DNA of 64,000 nt from Alphaproteobacteria bacterium. Lineage in GTDB: Bacteria > Myxococcota_A > UBA796 > GCA-2862545. A model generated the notes under the pieces. The model was given only the letters and a program-made list of their open reading frames with translations, did no database searches and was not told where the DNA came from. Positions 28,069-36,344 of the stretch are shown in pieces (position 1 is the stretch's first letter; the number at the start of each line of letters is the position of its first letter). A program made the translations under genes and the position numbers. The stretch is from positions 62,001 through 126,000 of the forward strand of contig JACKEP010000005.1 in the NCBI GenBank assembly GCA_020632915.1, read 5' to 3'.

Positions 28069-30438
28069 ATGTTCGCCCGCCTCACGGCGATCATCCTGCA
28101 CCATCGCAGGACGTCCCTCGTGACGCTGACGCTGCTGGTGGCCGCCGTGTGTGGCGGCATCGGGTTGCTCCGCGCCGACTTCTCCGTGCGCAGCTTCTTC
28201 GGCGCCGACGATCCTGAGACTACCTACCTGGCCGACTACCAGGCCCGGTGGGGCGAGACCGACATGCTGATGATCGTCGCCGACGGCGGCGAGGCCGGCC
28301 TGCTCGCCCGCGACCGCCTCCAGGCGCTCGACGATCTCGTCGATCGTCTCGACGCGATCGAGGGCGTCGGCGAGGTGATGTCGGTCACCCGGGTGCCGCG
28401 CGTCAACCGCGGTCCGGCGGGGTCGTACATCCCGGTGCCGCTGCTGGCCAAGGCGCCACGCGACGATGCCGACGCCGAGCGCGTGGCGGCCTGGAAGGCG
28501 AGCCTGCTGGCCGATCCGCAGGTGGTCCCCACGTACCTGTCGCGCGACGGCCGCTACGGCACGATCCTGCTGAGCGTCGACGTCGACAGCAACGACCTGA
28601 CGCTGGTCAAGCCCGTGGTGCGCGCGGTGGAGCGGGTGCTCCACGATGCCGCGCCCGCCGACATCTCGTTCTTCGTGGGCGGCGTCCCGGCGATACGCGC
28701 CGACGTGCTCGACGTCGTCGTCCGCGACCAGATGGTGGCGGTGCCGATCTCCGGCGTGCTGATGGGGCTGCTGCTGATCCTGCTGTTCCGCAGCAAGCAC
28801 GGCGTGCTCATCCCGGTGATCGCCGCGGGCGTGCCCAACCTCATGCTGCTCGGCGTGATGGGCTACACGGGCGAGACCTTCGGCCTGCTCAACCAGGTCT
28901 ACCTCGCGCTGGTGCCGGCCATCGCCGTGGCCGACGCCGTCCACCTGGTCGCGCGCTACCACGAGGAGACGCGACGGTTGAGCAGCCAGGGGCTCCCGGG
29001 CTCCGACGCGCGGCGCGATCAGGCGATCGTGCAGACCATGACGTTCATGGGCGTCGCCTGCTTCCTCACGTCGTTCACCACGGTCGTGGGGTTCATGTCG
29101 TTGCTGTCCACCGACATGCCGGTGCTGCGCAGCTTCGGCGTGTACGCGGCGGTGGGCGTGGCGCTGGCTTTCTTCACCGTGCTCGTGATCGTGCCGCTGG
29201 CGCTCACGTGGACCCGGTCCGAGGCCCGGCGCTTGCCCGAGGGCAAGGCGGGGCTGCTCGGCGCGATCCTCGACCGCTGCGTGACGCTCACCACCGACCA
29301 CGCCAAGGCCGTGGTGTTCGGCGGCATGCTGCTGACCGCCGCGTCGATTGCGGCGGGGATGATGGTGGTCACCGACTGGAAGGTGACGAAGTCGTTCAAC
29401 GACGATCACCCGGTCTCGGTGGCCAACGCCATCGTCGACCAGCACCTCGGCGGCGTGCTGTCGCTCGAGTTCGACCTGTCGGGTCCGGAGGGCACGTTCG
29501 CGCGGCCCGAGGTGCTCGAAGCCCTGGCGGGGATGGAGCGCGAGGCGAGCGAGGTGCCGGGCGTGCGCACCACGGTGAGCCCGGCCACCCTGCTGCGGGT
29601 CACCAGCACGCTCGTCGGCGGGCCGGACGCCATCCCGTCCGAAGGCAAGGTGGTCGAGCGTCTGTTCGACATCGCCAACAAGGCCGGCATCGTCTCGGCG
29701 TTCGTGTCGACCTCGCGCGACCGGGCGCGGATGATGGTGCGCATGGAGGACATCGGCGCGGTCGGCTTCCTCGCCACCGGCGCCGAGCTCGAGGAGCAGG
29801 TCGCGCGCCACCTGGGGCCGCTCGGCGTGCAGGCCCACCTCACGGGGTCGACGTTCGTGTCGAGCCGCGGCATCAGCCGCGTCACCACCGACCTGCGCAA
29901 CAGCCTGATCTCGGCGTTCGGCATCATCGGCCTGATCATCGCCATCCTCTTCCGCAGCGTCCGGTTCGGCGTCCTGTCGCTGGTGCCGAACATGCTGCCG
30001 CTCATGGTGGGCTACGGCGCGATGGGGCTGCTGGGCTGGGAGCTCGAGCCGGCCCGCGCGGTCGTGTTCACCATCGCCATCGGGGTCAGCGTCGACTCGG
30101 CCATCCACGTGCTGGCGCGGTTCAACGAGGAACGCGATCACGGCCTGTCGGTGCGCGATGCCGTATCGAGCGCCGTGATGCACTCCGGGCGCGCGATCAC
30201 CATCACCTCGATCATGCTGATGGTGGGCTTCGCGGCCAACATCAACAGCCAGTCGCCAGCCAACGCCGCGTTCGGTCGGCTGGGCGCCATCATCATCTCG
30301 GCCGCCCTGCTGTCGAACCTCATCATCCTGCCGGCCCTGCTGATGCTCGGCTTCGGCGGCAAGCCCCGTCAGGCTGCCGACCCCGTCCGCCGCCTGGAGG
30401 CCGTCGAGGGCGCCGTCGGCGACAACGAAGAGTTCTAG
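28069..30438 (+). CDS. RND superfamily / MMPL transporter
   Basis: 789 residues with the two-fold layout of RND permeases: helix 1 (about 17-37), a large extracytoplasmic loop with FFGADDPETTYL, five helices with a sterol-sensing/MMPL-like core (about 225-390), then a second half with the same order (helix about 420, loop, helices about 625-770). Signature segments are AVADAVHLVARYHEE and, in the second half, IGVSVDSAIHVLARFNEE, each with the charged residues used for proton coupling. Such proteins export lipids or hydrophobic compounds. No periplasmic adaptor gene is adjacent. The RBS before the ATG is weak. A GATTAG sequence lies about 55 bases upstream. Confidence 0.9.
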   Translation: MFARLTAIILHHRRTSLVTLTLLVAAVCGGIGLLRADFSVRSFFGADDPETTYLADYQARWGETDMLMIVADGGEAGLLARDRLQALDDLVDRLDAIEGVGEVMSVTRVPRVNRGPAGSYIPVPLLAKAPRDDADAERVAAWKASLLADPQVVPTYLSRDGRYGTILLSVDVDSNDLTLVKPVVRAVERVLHDAAPADISFFVGGVPAIRADVLDVVVRDQMVAVPISGVLMGLLLILLFRSKHGVLIPVIAAGVPNLMLLGVMGYTGETFGLLNQVYLALVPAIAVADAVHLVARYHEETRRLSSQGLPGSDARRDQAIVQTMTFMGVACFLTSFTTVVGFMSLLSTDMPVLRSFGVYAAVGVALAFFTVLVIVPLALTWTRSEARRLPEGKAGLLGAILDRCVTLTTDHAKAVVFGGMLLTAASIAAGMMVVTDWKVTKSFNDDHPVSVANAIVDQHLGGVLSLEFDLSGPEGTFARPEVLEALAGMEREASEVPGVRTTVSPATLLRVTSTLVGGPDAIPSEGKVVERLFDIANKAGIVSAFVSTSRDRARMMVRMEDIGAVGFLATGAELEEQVARHLGPLGVQAHLTGSTFVSSRGISRVTTDLRNSLISAFGIIGLIIAILFRSVRFGVLSLVPNMLPLMVGYGAMGLLGWELEPARAVVFTIAIGVSVDSAIHVLARFNEERDHGLSVRDAVSSAVMHSGRAITITSIMLMVGFAANINSQSPANAAFGRLGAIIISAALLSNLIILPALLMLGFGGKPRQAADPVRRLEAVEGAVGDNEEF

Positions 30439-30457
30439 GCGACGCCGCGCGCAGCGC

Positions 30458-30494
30458 GCTCCGCGCCCGAGGTCAATGGGTCCCCGCGCGGAGC
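30458..30494. terminator. Hairpin between convergent MMPL and radical SAM genes
   Basis: GCTCCGCGC and GCGCGGAGC make a perfect 9-bp stem with a 19-base loop in the 66-base convergent gap. No T tract; it could act on both strands. Confidence 0.4.
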
Positions 30495-30504
30495 ACGTGA
30501 GCCC

Positions 30505-31599
30505 CTAGATGCTGAAGAACTCGCTCTCGCCGTGGATGTCGACGTAGCCCTTCCAGACGCCCTCGCAGAGGTGCACCTTCGTGCACGTCTGGCACGCGGA
30601 CGGGGCGTTCTTCAGGTCGAAGCGCTTGCGGTCCTGCCAGTTGAACCGGCTGCGGCCGTCCTCGATCTGCTCGATGCCGAAGCCGCCGCCCGTCTGACGG
30701 ACCGAGCAGTCGGTGGACAGGTCGCGGTACTCGCCCATGTACTTCTTGAGCAGGGCGTCGTTGTCGCGCATCGACGGCGGCAGCGAGCAGAGCGGGAAGC
30801 CACCGAACGTGAACGTCTGCCGCTTCCAGTGCGTCTCCGACAGGATGATCGCCTTGCGCAGGTAGGGGATGACCTTCGGGTAGCGGGGGCAGAGGTCGGG
30901 GTCGCCCTCGGCGTAGCCCTCGGGGCGGATGAAGTTGATGCGCAGGTCGTCGAGGCCGAGCTCGTCGTAGAAGAACTTCATCATCTGGGGCAGGTGGCGG
31001 TAGTTCCACCCGTTGAGCACGATGTTGACGGACAGGCCGTCGGCCAGGAAGCCCTCGCGCTTCTTGGCGGCGAGGTAGCGGATGGCCTCGCACTTCTTCT
31101 CGAACACCCCCGGCACGCGCGTGAGGCGCTCCTCGAGGTCGGCCGTGTGGCCGTGCATCGAGATGGTGGCGCGGGTGAGCCCGGCCTCGAGCATCTTGTC
31201 GGTGAAGTGGGCCAGCCGCAGCTTGGTGGCGTTGGTGGCGATGGCGATGCGCGTGAAGCCGAGCTCCTTGGCGTAGCCGACCGACTGGACGATCCAGGGG
31301 TAGGTGGTGGGCTCACCGCCGAGGAAGCCGACCGAACGCGAGCCGGACTGGTACCAGAAGTCCAGCTCCCGCTTCATGTCCTCGTAGGGCATGTAGGAGC
31401 GGTCCTCCCGCTTGGGGAGGCCGTCGATGCAGAAGACGCACCGGTTGTTGCACGCCTTGCCGACGTTGATCTCGACGTTGCGGCGGACGTCGCGCACGGC
31501 GTTGAACTGCTGGTTGTCCCGCGCGTCGCCGGCCTTGGCCGTCGGCTTTTCCAGGGGGCTCGTCGACTGGGCTTCCTGGTTGAAGAGCGCGTGCGCCAT
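30505..31599 (-). CDS. Radical SAM enzyme with C-terminal Cys cluster, function unknown
   Basis: 364 residues. The radical SAM cluster motif is CNNRCVFC (Cys50, 54, 57), followed by the SAM-binding GGEP in VGFLGGEPTTYPW. The AdoMet barrel continues to about 260. The C-terminal region holds further cysteines (FPLCSLPP, TDCSVRQ, CQTCTKVHLC) that could bind an auxiliary iron-sulfur cluster, in the manner of SPASM/twitch enzymes. No substrate peptide or known partner is next to it. It is divergent from rfbA and has its own good promoter. ATG 31599 is preferred over an upstream frame because of GAGGA directly before it. The reaction cannot be inferred. Confidence 0.88.
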   Translation of the reverse strand: MAHALFNQEAQSTSPLEKPTAKAGDARDNQQFNAVRDVRRNVEINVGKACNNRCVFCIDGLPKREDRSYMPYEDMKRELDFWYQSGSRSVGFLGGEPTTYPWIVQSVGYAKELGFTRIAIATNATKLRLAHFTDKMLEAGLTRATISMHGHTADLEERLTRVPGVFEKKCEAIRYLAAKKREGFLADGLSVNIVLNGWNYRHLPQMMKFFYDELGLDDLRINFIRPEGYAEGDPDLCPRYPKVIPYLRKAIILSETHWKRQTFTFGGFPLCSLPPSMRDNDALLKKYMGEYRDLSTDCSVRQTGGGFGIEQIEDGRSRFNWQDRKRFDLKNAPSACQTCTKVHLCEGVWKGYVDIHGESEFFSI

Positions 31600-31702
31600 G
31601 GAGGGTCCTCGTCGATACGGCCGTGTGGTGGGGGACGGCCGGGTGTCGTGGCCGTGCGCGCCGGGGGTGGCTGGCTGCGCGCGACGGCATCCCAAGCTTC
31701 GA

Positions 31703-31732
31703 ATCATACATCACCCCACCCGATCGCGTCAG
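31703..31732 (-). promoter_or_regulatory. Sigma-70-type promoter of the radical SAM gene
   Basis: On the minus strand, CTGACG (31727-31732) and TATGAT (31703-31708) are separated by 18 bases, in the most AT-rich patch of the 204-base divergent region, 104 bases upstream of the start. Confidence 0.55.
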
Positions 31733-31758
31733 CCCCTTGTGTCGGGAGAGGTCGGCGG

Positions 31759-31786
31759 GTGACCGCGGGGACCGGGCTGCTATGCT
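31759..31786 (+). promoter_or_regulatory. Candidate promoter of the rfb operon
   Basis: GTGACC (31759-31764), 16 bases, TATGCT (31781-31786). The -10 lies inside GCTATGCTCCG, shared with the element before the lipoprotein gene at 3408. The leader to the ATG at 31804 would be about 10 bases. Confidence 0.45.
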
Positions 31787-31803
31787 CCGCGCACGAGGGC
31801 GCC

Positions 31804-32691
31804 ATGAAGGGGATCGTGCTGGCGGGAGGGACCGGGTCGCGGCTGCTGCCGATCACGCGTGGCGTGTCCAAGCAGCTCCTGCCGGTGTTCGACAAGCCGA
31901 TGGTCTACTACCCCCTGTCGCTGCTGATGCTGGCGGGGGTCCGCGACGTCCTCGTCATCACCACGCCCGCCGACGCCGGGGCGTTCGCGCGTGTGCTCGG
32001 CGACGGCGCGGGCTGGGGCCTGACGGTCACGTACGCCGTCCAGCCCAGCCCGGGAGGCATCGCGCAGGCGCTGCTCGTGGGCGAGGCCTTCCTCGACGGG
32101 GACGGCTGCGGCCTCGTGCTCGGCGACAACCTCCTGTACGGCCAGGGCCTGCGCACGGCGCTGCGGGGTGCCGCGGCGACGACGTCCGGGGCGCACATCT
32201 TCGGCTACCCGGTCAGCACGCCCGAGCACTACGGCGTGCTCGCGTTCGACGGCGACCGCGTGGTCGACGTGGTCGAGAAGCCGGCGCGGCCGCCGAGCCG
32301 CCTCGCGGTGCCCGGCCTGTACTTCTTCGACGGCACGGCGCCGGCGCGCGTCCGCGACCAACGGCCGTCGGCGCGCGGGGAGCTCGAGATCACCGACCTG
32401 CACCGCAGCTACCTGCGCGACGGGCAGCTCGCCGTCACCCACCTCGGACGCGGCGTGGCCTGGCTGGACATGGGCACCCCCGAGAACCTGCTGGCGGCGG
32501 CTGGCTTCGTCGAGGCGATCCAGGCGCGGCAGGGGCTGCTGATCTCGAGCCCGGAGGAGATCGCGTGGCGTCAGGGGTGGATCGACGACGCCGCCCTCGC
32601 CGCCGCGGCCCACGCCCACGCGGGCACCACCTACGGCGCCTTGCTCGGCCAGCTCGTCGAGGGTGCACCCGACGGCGGAGCGGGGCGGTGA
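31804..32691 (+). CDS. rfbA: Glucose-1-phosphate thymidylyltransferase
   Basis: 295 residues. Makes dTDP-glucose from glucose-1-phosphate and dTTP, first step of dTDP-L-rhamnose synthesis. The nucleotidyltransferase signature LAGGTGSRLLPITRGVSKQLLPVFDKPM (given in two parts: LAGGTGSRLLPIT and SKQLLPVFDKPM) is at residues 6-33, followed by GLVLGDNLLYG with the metal-binding Asp, and VVDVVEKPARPPS. Length is normal for RmlA. First gene of a four-gene run joined by 4-base overlaps or longer; its TGA overlaps the GTG of rfbC. Confidence 0.96.
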   Translation: MKGIVLAGGTGSRLLPITRGVSKQLLPVFDKPMVYYPLSLLMLAGVRDVLVITTPADAGAFARVLGDGAGWGLTVTYAVQPSPGGIAQALLVGEAFLDGDGCGLVLGDNLLYGQGLRTALRGAAATTSGAHIFGYPVSTPEHYGVLAFDGDRVVDVVEKPARPPSRLAVPGLYFFDGTAPARVRDQRPSARGELEITDLHRSYLRDGQLAVTHLGRGVAWLDMGTPENLLAAAGFVEAIQARQGLLISSPEEIAWRQGWIDDAALAAAAHAHAGTTYGALLGQLVEGAPDGGAGR

Positions 32692-33254
32692 AGGTCGACG
32701 CGCTCGGGCTGCCCGGGGTGCTGCTGGTCACCGCCGACGTCCACCGCGACCGTCGCGGGGCGCTCACCGAGGTGTGGCAGGCGGCCCGCTACGCCGAGCT
32801 CGGGCTGACGCTGCCGTTCGTCCAGGACAACCACGCGCACAGCGTCCGCGGCGTGATCCGCGGGCTGCACTGGCAGCTCGACCGACCCCAGGGAAAGCTC
32901 GTCACGGTCCTGCAGGGCTGCATCTGGGACGTCGTCGTCGACGTGCGCCCGGGTCCCCACCGCGGCCGCTGGGTGGCCGCCGAGCTCGCCGCGGGCTCCG
33001 GTCGACAGCTCTGGATCCCGCCCGGCTACGCGCACGGCTTCGTGGTCTGCTCGGACACGGCCGACGTGCTCTACAAGAACACGGCCCCGTGGTTGCCCGG
33101 ACGGGGACGCGGCGTGCGCTGGGACGACCCCGAGCTGGCCCTGCCGTGGCCGGTGGACGTGCCCGTGGTGTCCGACGCCGACGCCGCGCTCCCGTGGCTG
33201 GCCGACGTGGCGGCCGGCGACCTGCCTGCCGCGGACGGGGGAGGGGGCGCGTGA
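32688..33254 (+). CDS. rfbC: dTDP-4-dehydrorhamnose 3,5-epimerase
   Basis: 188 residues, cupin-fold epimerase acting on dTDP-4-keto-6-deoxyglucose. RmlC motifs: RGALTEVWQ, FVQDNHAHSVRGVIRGLHWQ, GKLVTVLQGCIWDVVVDVR with the catalytic His in the GLHWQ segment, and IPPGYAHGFVV. Slightly longer C-terminus than many RmlC, rich in Ala, Asp and Gly. GTG start overlaps the rfbA stop and its own stop overlaps the rfbD start, so it is translationally coupled on both sides. Confidence 0.95.
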   Translation: MKVDALGLPGVLLVTADVHRDRRGALTEVWQAARYAELGLTLPFVQDNHAHSVRGVIRGLHWQLDRPQGKLVTVLQGCIWDVVVDVRPGPHRGRWVAAELAAGSGRQLWIPPGYAHGFVVCSDTADVLYKNTAPWLPGRGRGVRWDDPELALPWPVDVPVVSDADAALPWLADVAAGDLPAADGGGGA

Positions 33255-34084
33255 TCCTGGTGACCGGCGGCGCGGGGCAGCTCGGCCGTGCGCTCGCGGC
33301 CCACCCCGGCGTGCTCGCCCTCGACCGGCAGGCCCTCGACGTGCGCGACGCGCGCGCCGTCACCGCCACCATCGCGCGGCTGCGGCCGGCCGCTGTCGTG
33401 AACGCGGCGGCGTGGACGGCCGTCGACGCAGCCGAGCGGCACCGCAGCGCGGCGTACGCCGTGAACGCCGACGGTGCCGATCACGTCGCCCGCGCCTGCG
33501 CGCGCGTCGACGTGCCGCTGGTGCACGTCTCCACCGACTACGTGTTCGGCGCGCGCCGCGGTCCCCACCGGCCGGACGACCCCACCGCCCCCACCACGGT
33601 GTACGGCGCGTCGAAGCGCGCGGGCGAGGTGGCCGTGCTGGCCGCGGGCGGGCGGGCCGCGATCGTCCGCACCGCGTGGTTGTTCGGCCCGGGAGACGAC
33701 GGCTTCGTCGGGCGCATCGTCGCCAGGGCCCGGCGCGGGACGGCGCTGCGCGTCGTCGCCGACCAGTGGGGCAACCCCACGCCGACGGGCCCGCTCGCGC
33801 GGGTGCTGCTCGCGCTGGTCGCCGACGGTGGGGACGACCTGTGGCGGACGTGGCACGCCGCCGGCGGTCCCGCCACCACCTGGCACGGGCTCGCGACCGA
33901 GGCCGTGGCGGTCGCCGGCTGCCGCGTACCGGTGGGGGCCATCCCCACCGGCGCGTGGCCGGTGCTCGCCCGTCGGGGACTGGATACCCGGCTCGATACG
34001 TCGGACCTGGATCGCCGCCTCGGCCTGCCGATCGCGTGGCGACCTGCGCTCGACGCCTGGAGGGGTGCATGCGGCGCGCGATGA
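33251..34084 (+). CDS. rfbD: dTDP-4-dehydrorhamnose reductase
   Basis: 277 residues, extended SDR family; reduces dTDP-4-keto-rhamnose to dTDP-L-rhamnose with NADPH. Rossmann motif TGGAGQLGRAL (5-15), NAAAWTAVDAAE, HVSTDYVFG and the catalytic YxxxK in VYGASKRAGE, then TAWLFGPG. Full length for RmlD. GTG start within GTGA overlap with rfbC; the 3' end overlaps the 5' end of rfbB by 16 bases if rfbB begins at 34069. Confidence 0.95.
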   Translation: MILVTGGAGQLGRALAAHPGVLALDRQALDVRDARAVTATIARLRPAAVVNAAAWTAVDAAERHRSAAYAVNADGADHVARACARVDVPLVHVSTDYVFGARRGPHRPDDPTAPTTVYGASKRAGEVAVLAAGGRAAIVRTAWLFGPGDDGFVGRIVARARRGTALRVVADQWGNPTPTGPLARVLLALVADGGDDLWRTWHAAGGPATTWHGLATEAVAVAGCRVPVGAIPTGAWPVLARRGLDTRLDTSDLDRRLGLPIAWRPALDAWRGACGAR

Positions 34085-35082
34085 CGTCGGTGCTGGTCAC
34101 CGGGGGGGCGGGCTTCATCGGCAACGCGCTCGTGCGTCGCCTGCTGGAGACGATGCCGGAGGTGCGCGTGGTCACGCTCGACGCGCTCACCTACGCGGGC
34201 TCGCTCGACAACCTCGCCGACCTGCCGGACCCGCAGCGCCACACCTTCGTCCACGGCGACGTGTGCGACGCGCGCCTCGTCGAGGAGGTGGTCCGCGCCC
34301 ACGAGATCGACACGGTGCTGCACGCGGCGGCCGAGAGCCACGTCGATCGCTCCATCGACGCGCCGATGGCCTTCCTGCGCACCAACGTCGAGGGCACGGC
34401 CGCGGCGCTCCGCGGCGCGCGCGACGCGTGGGCGCGCCGCACCTGGATCGACGATCCGCCGCGCTTCCACCACGTCAGCACCGACGAGGTCTACGGCGAC
34501 CTCGGCCTCGACCAGCCTCCGGCGCGCGAGGGGGACCCGTACCGACCGAGCTCGCCCTACGCGGCGAGCAAGGCGTCGGCGGACCTGCTGCTGCTGGCGT
34601 GGCGCCGCACCTACGGCGTGGCGGTGAGCCTGACCCACGGTTCCAACACCTACGGACCGCGGCAGTACCCCGAGAAGTTCATCCCGGTGGTCATCGGCAA
34701 GGCGCTCGCGGGCGAGCCGATCCCCGTCTACGGCGACGGGCTGCAGGTCCGCGAGTGGATCCATGTCGACGACCACGCCGACGGCATCCTCGCCGCGGTC
34801 ACGCGTGGCGCCGAGGGCCGCGCCTACAACCTGGGCGGCGGCACGTCGCTGGCCAACCTGGAGCTCGTCCAGGGGCTGTGCGCCGAGCTCGACCGCCTGC
34901 GGCCCGACGCTGCACCCCACGCGCGGCTGATCGCGTCGGTGCCCGATCGTCCGGGTCACGATCGGCGCTACGCCGTCGACGCGATGCGGGCGCGGCTGGA
35001 GTTGGGCTGGACGGCGCGGCGATCGTGGTCGGAGGGGTTGCGCCAGACCGTGCAGTGGTACGTGGACCACCCGCAGTCCTGA
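34069..35082 (+). CDS. rfbB: dTDP-glucose 4,6-dehydratase
   Basis: 337 residues, SDR family; converts dTDP-glucose to dTDP-4-keto-6-deoxyglucose with bound NAD. Motifs: TGGAGFIGNALV, AAESHVDRSI, the HVSTDEVYGDL block with the catalytic Asp-Glu pair (DE), YAASKASADLL (YxxxK), GSNTYGPRQYPEKFIP and the REWIHVDDHADGI segment. ATG 34069 is preferred because GGAGG sits 5 bases upstream; ATG 34081 (ATGA overlap with the rfbD stop) is an equally possible start four codons later. Last of the rfbA-C-D-B run, followed by a small hairpin. Confidence 0.95.
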   Translation: MRRAMTSVLVTGGAGFIGNALVRRLLETMPEVRVVTLDALTYAGSLDNLADLPDPQRHTFVHGDVCDARLVEEVVRAHEIDTVLHAAAESHVDRSIDAPMAFLRTNVEGTAAALRGARDAWARRTWIDDPPRFHHVSTDEVYGDLGLDQPPAREGDPYRPSSPYAASKASADLLLLAWRRTYGVAVSLTHGSNTYGPRQYPEKFIPVVIGKALAGEPIPVYGDGLQVREWIHVDDHADGILAAVTRGAEGRAYNLGGGTSLANLELVQGLCAELDRLRPDAAPHARLIASVPDRPGHDRRYAVDAMRARLELGWTARRSWSEGLRQTVQWYVDHPQS

Positions 35083-35083
35083 G

Positions 35084-35099
35084 GCAGCCGCCAGGCTGC
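35084..35099 (+). terminator. Small hairpin after rfbB
   Basis: GCAGCC and GGCTGC, 6-bp stem and 4-base loop, just past the rfbB stop; no T tract. Confidence 0.3.
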
Positions 35100-35154
35100 G
35101 TCCGCTGTCCACCGGCCTGGCCCGGCCTCGTCGTCCCCCTGCCCTGGAGCCCGC

Positions 35155-36306
35155 GTGCGGGTGCTGCTCGTCCCGAACACCGCCGCGTCGATGGTGTGGT
35201 TCCGTCTGCCGTTCCTCCAGGCGCTCGTCGCGCGGGGCCACCGCGCCTGGGTCGCCGCGCCTGAGGGCACCGGCGTCGACCGGATCCTGGCGACCGGCGT
35301 GGGCTTCGTGCCCGTGTTCCAGAGCCAGGGCTGGGCGCTCGGCGGCGACGCGTCGGCGAAGGCGTCCTATACCGATCCGTTCGTCGACCTCGCCTACGTG
35401 CGCGACGTGCACCGCATCTGCCGCGTGCTCCGGCCCGACCTCGTGCTGGCCTACACCCACAAGCTCACGCTGTTGGTGCCGCCTGCGGCCCGGGCGGCCG
35501 GGGTGCGGCGGGTCCACGGCATGGTCACGGGGATGGGCCCGGCCCACCTGCGGGGCGGTCCGCGTCAGGAGCTCACGCGCCAGGCCTTCCACGCCACGCT
35601 GCGTGCGGCGTCGGCGGCGCTCGACTCGATGATCGTGCTCAACCGCGACAACCTGGACGACGTCCGTCGGCTCGCGCTCGCCCCGTTCTGCACGCCCTGG
35701 CTCATGGACGGGGAGGGCGTCGACACCGAGGCGTTCGACGCGCCGGCGCCGCGGCCCGAGGCCGGCCGGGTCACGTTCCTGATGGTCGCGCGACTGGTCC
35801 GCTACAAGGGCGTCGAGGTGTTCGCCCAGGCCGCACGCCGGGTCAAGGCGCAGTACCCGCACGCCCGCTTCGTGCTCGTCGGTGGCGTCGATCCCAACCA
35901 CCCCGACGCCGTCCCGGAGGCTACCCTCCAGTCCTGGCGCGACGAGGGGATCGTCGAGCTGCCGGGCTTCGTGTCCGACATGGCGCGGGTCTACGCCGAC
36001 GCCGACGTGTTCGTGCTGCCGAGCGACGAGACCGAGGGCCTGCCGATGTCGATCATGGAGGCGATGGCGATGCGCCGCCCGATCCTCACCACGGCGGTGC
36101 CGGGCAACCGGGAGACGGTGGAGGACGGCGTGAACGGCTGGCGCTTCGCCAAGGGCGACGTCGCGGGCCTCGCCGGCCACATGCAGGCGCTGCTCGCCGC
36201 GCCGGAGCGGGTCACGGCGATGGGGGAGGCCTCCCGCGATCGGTGCGTGCGCCGCTTCGACCATCGCGTGGTCAACGCCGCGCTGCTCGACCACCTCGGG
36301 TTGTGA
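35155..36306 (+). CDS. GT4 family glycosyltransferase
   Basis: 383 residues, GT-B fold. The N-terminal domain begins VLLVPNTAASMVWFRLPFLQALVARGH, typical of GT4 acceptor domains (given here in two parts: VLLVPNTAASMVWF and RLPFLQALVARGH). The C-terminal donor domain has FLMVARLVRYKGVEVFAQA, LPGFVSDMARVYADADVFVLPS and the EX7E motif in ETEGLPMSIMEAMAM. The profile resembles PglA/WbnH-type transferases that add hexoses to lipid-linked glycans. GTG start. It sits directly after the rhamnose genes and may use a sugar nucleotide in the same polysaccharide pathway; the donor sugar cannot be told. Confidence 0.92.
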   Translation: MRVLLVPNTAASMVWFRLPFLQALVARGHRAWVAAPEGTGVDRILATGVGFVPVFQSQGWALGGDASAKASYTDPFVDLAYVRDVHRICRVLRPDLVLAYTHKLTLLVPPAARAAGVRRVHGMVTGMGPAHLRGGPRQELTRQAFHATLRAASAALDSMIVLNRDNLDDVRRLALAPFCTPWLMDGEGVDTEAFDAPAPRPEAGRVTFLMVARLVRYKGVEVFAQAARRVKAQYPHARFVLVGGVDPNHPDAVPEATLQSWRDEGIVELPGFVSDMARVYADADVFVLPSDETEGLPMSIMEAMAMRRPILTTAVPGNRETVEDGVNGWRFAKGDVAGLAGHMQALLAAPERVTAMGEASRDRCVRRFDHRVVNAALLDHLGL

Positions 36307-36344
36307 TCGTGTAGGCTGCGGGGCCCTCCCGGGAGCCACACCCC

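Noticed and set aside
30505..31803. Radical SAM enzyme as part of a RiPP cluster
   Set aside because: No small Gly/Cys-rich precursor peptide, leader peptidase or RRE-domain gene is adjacent; neighbours are a transporter and rhamnose genes in different orientations.
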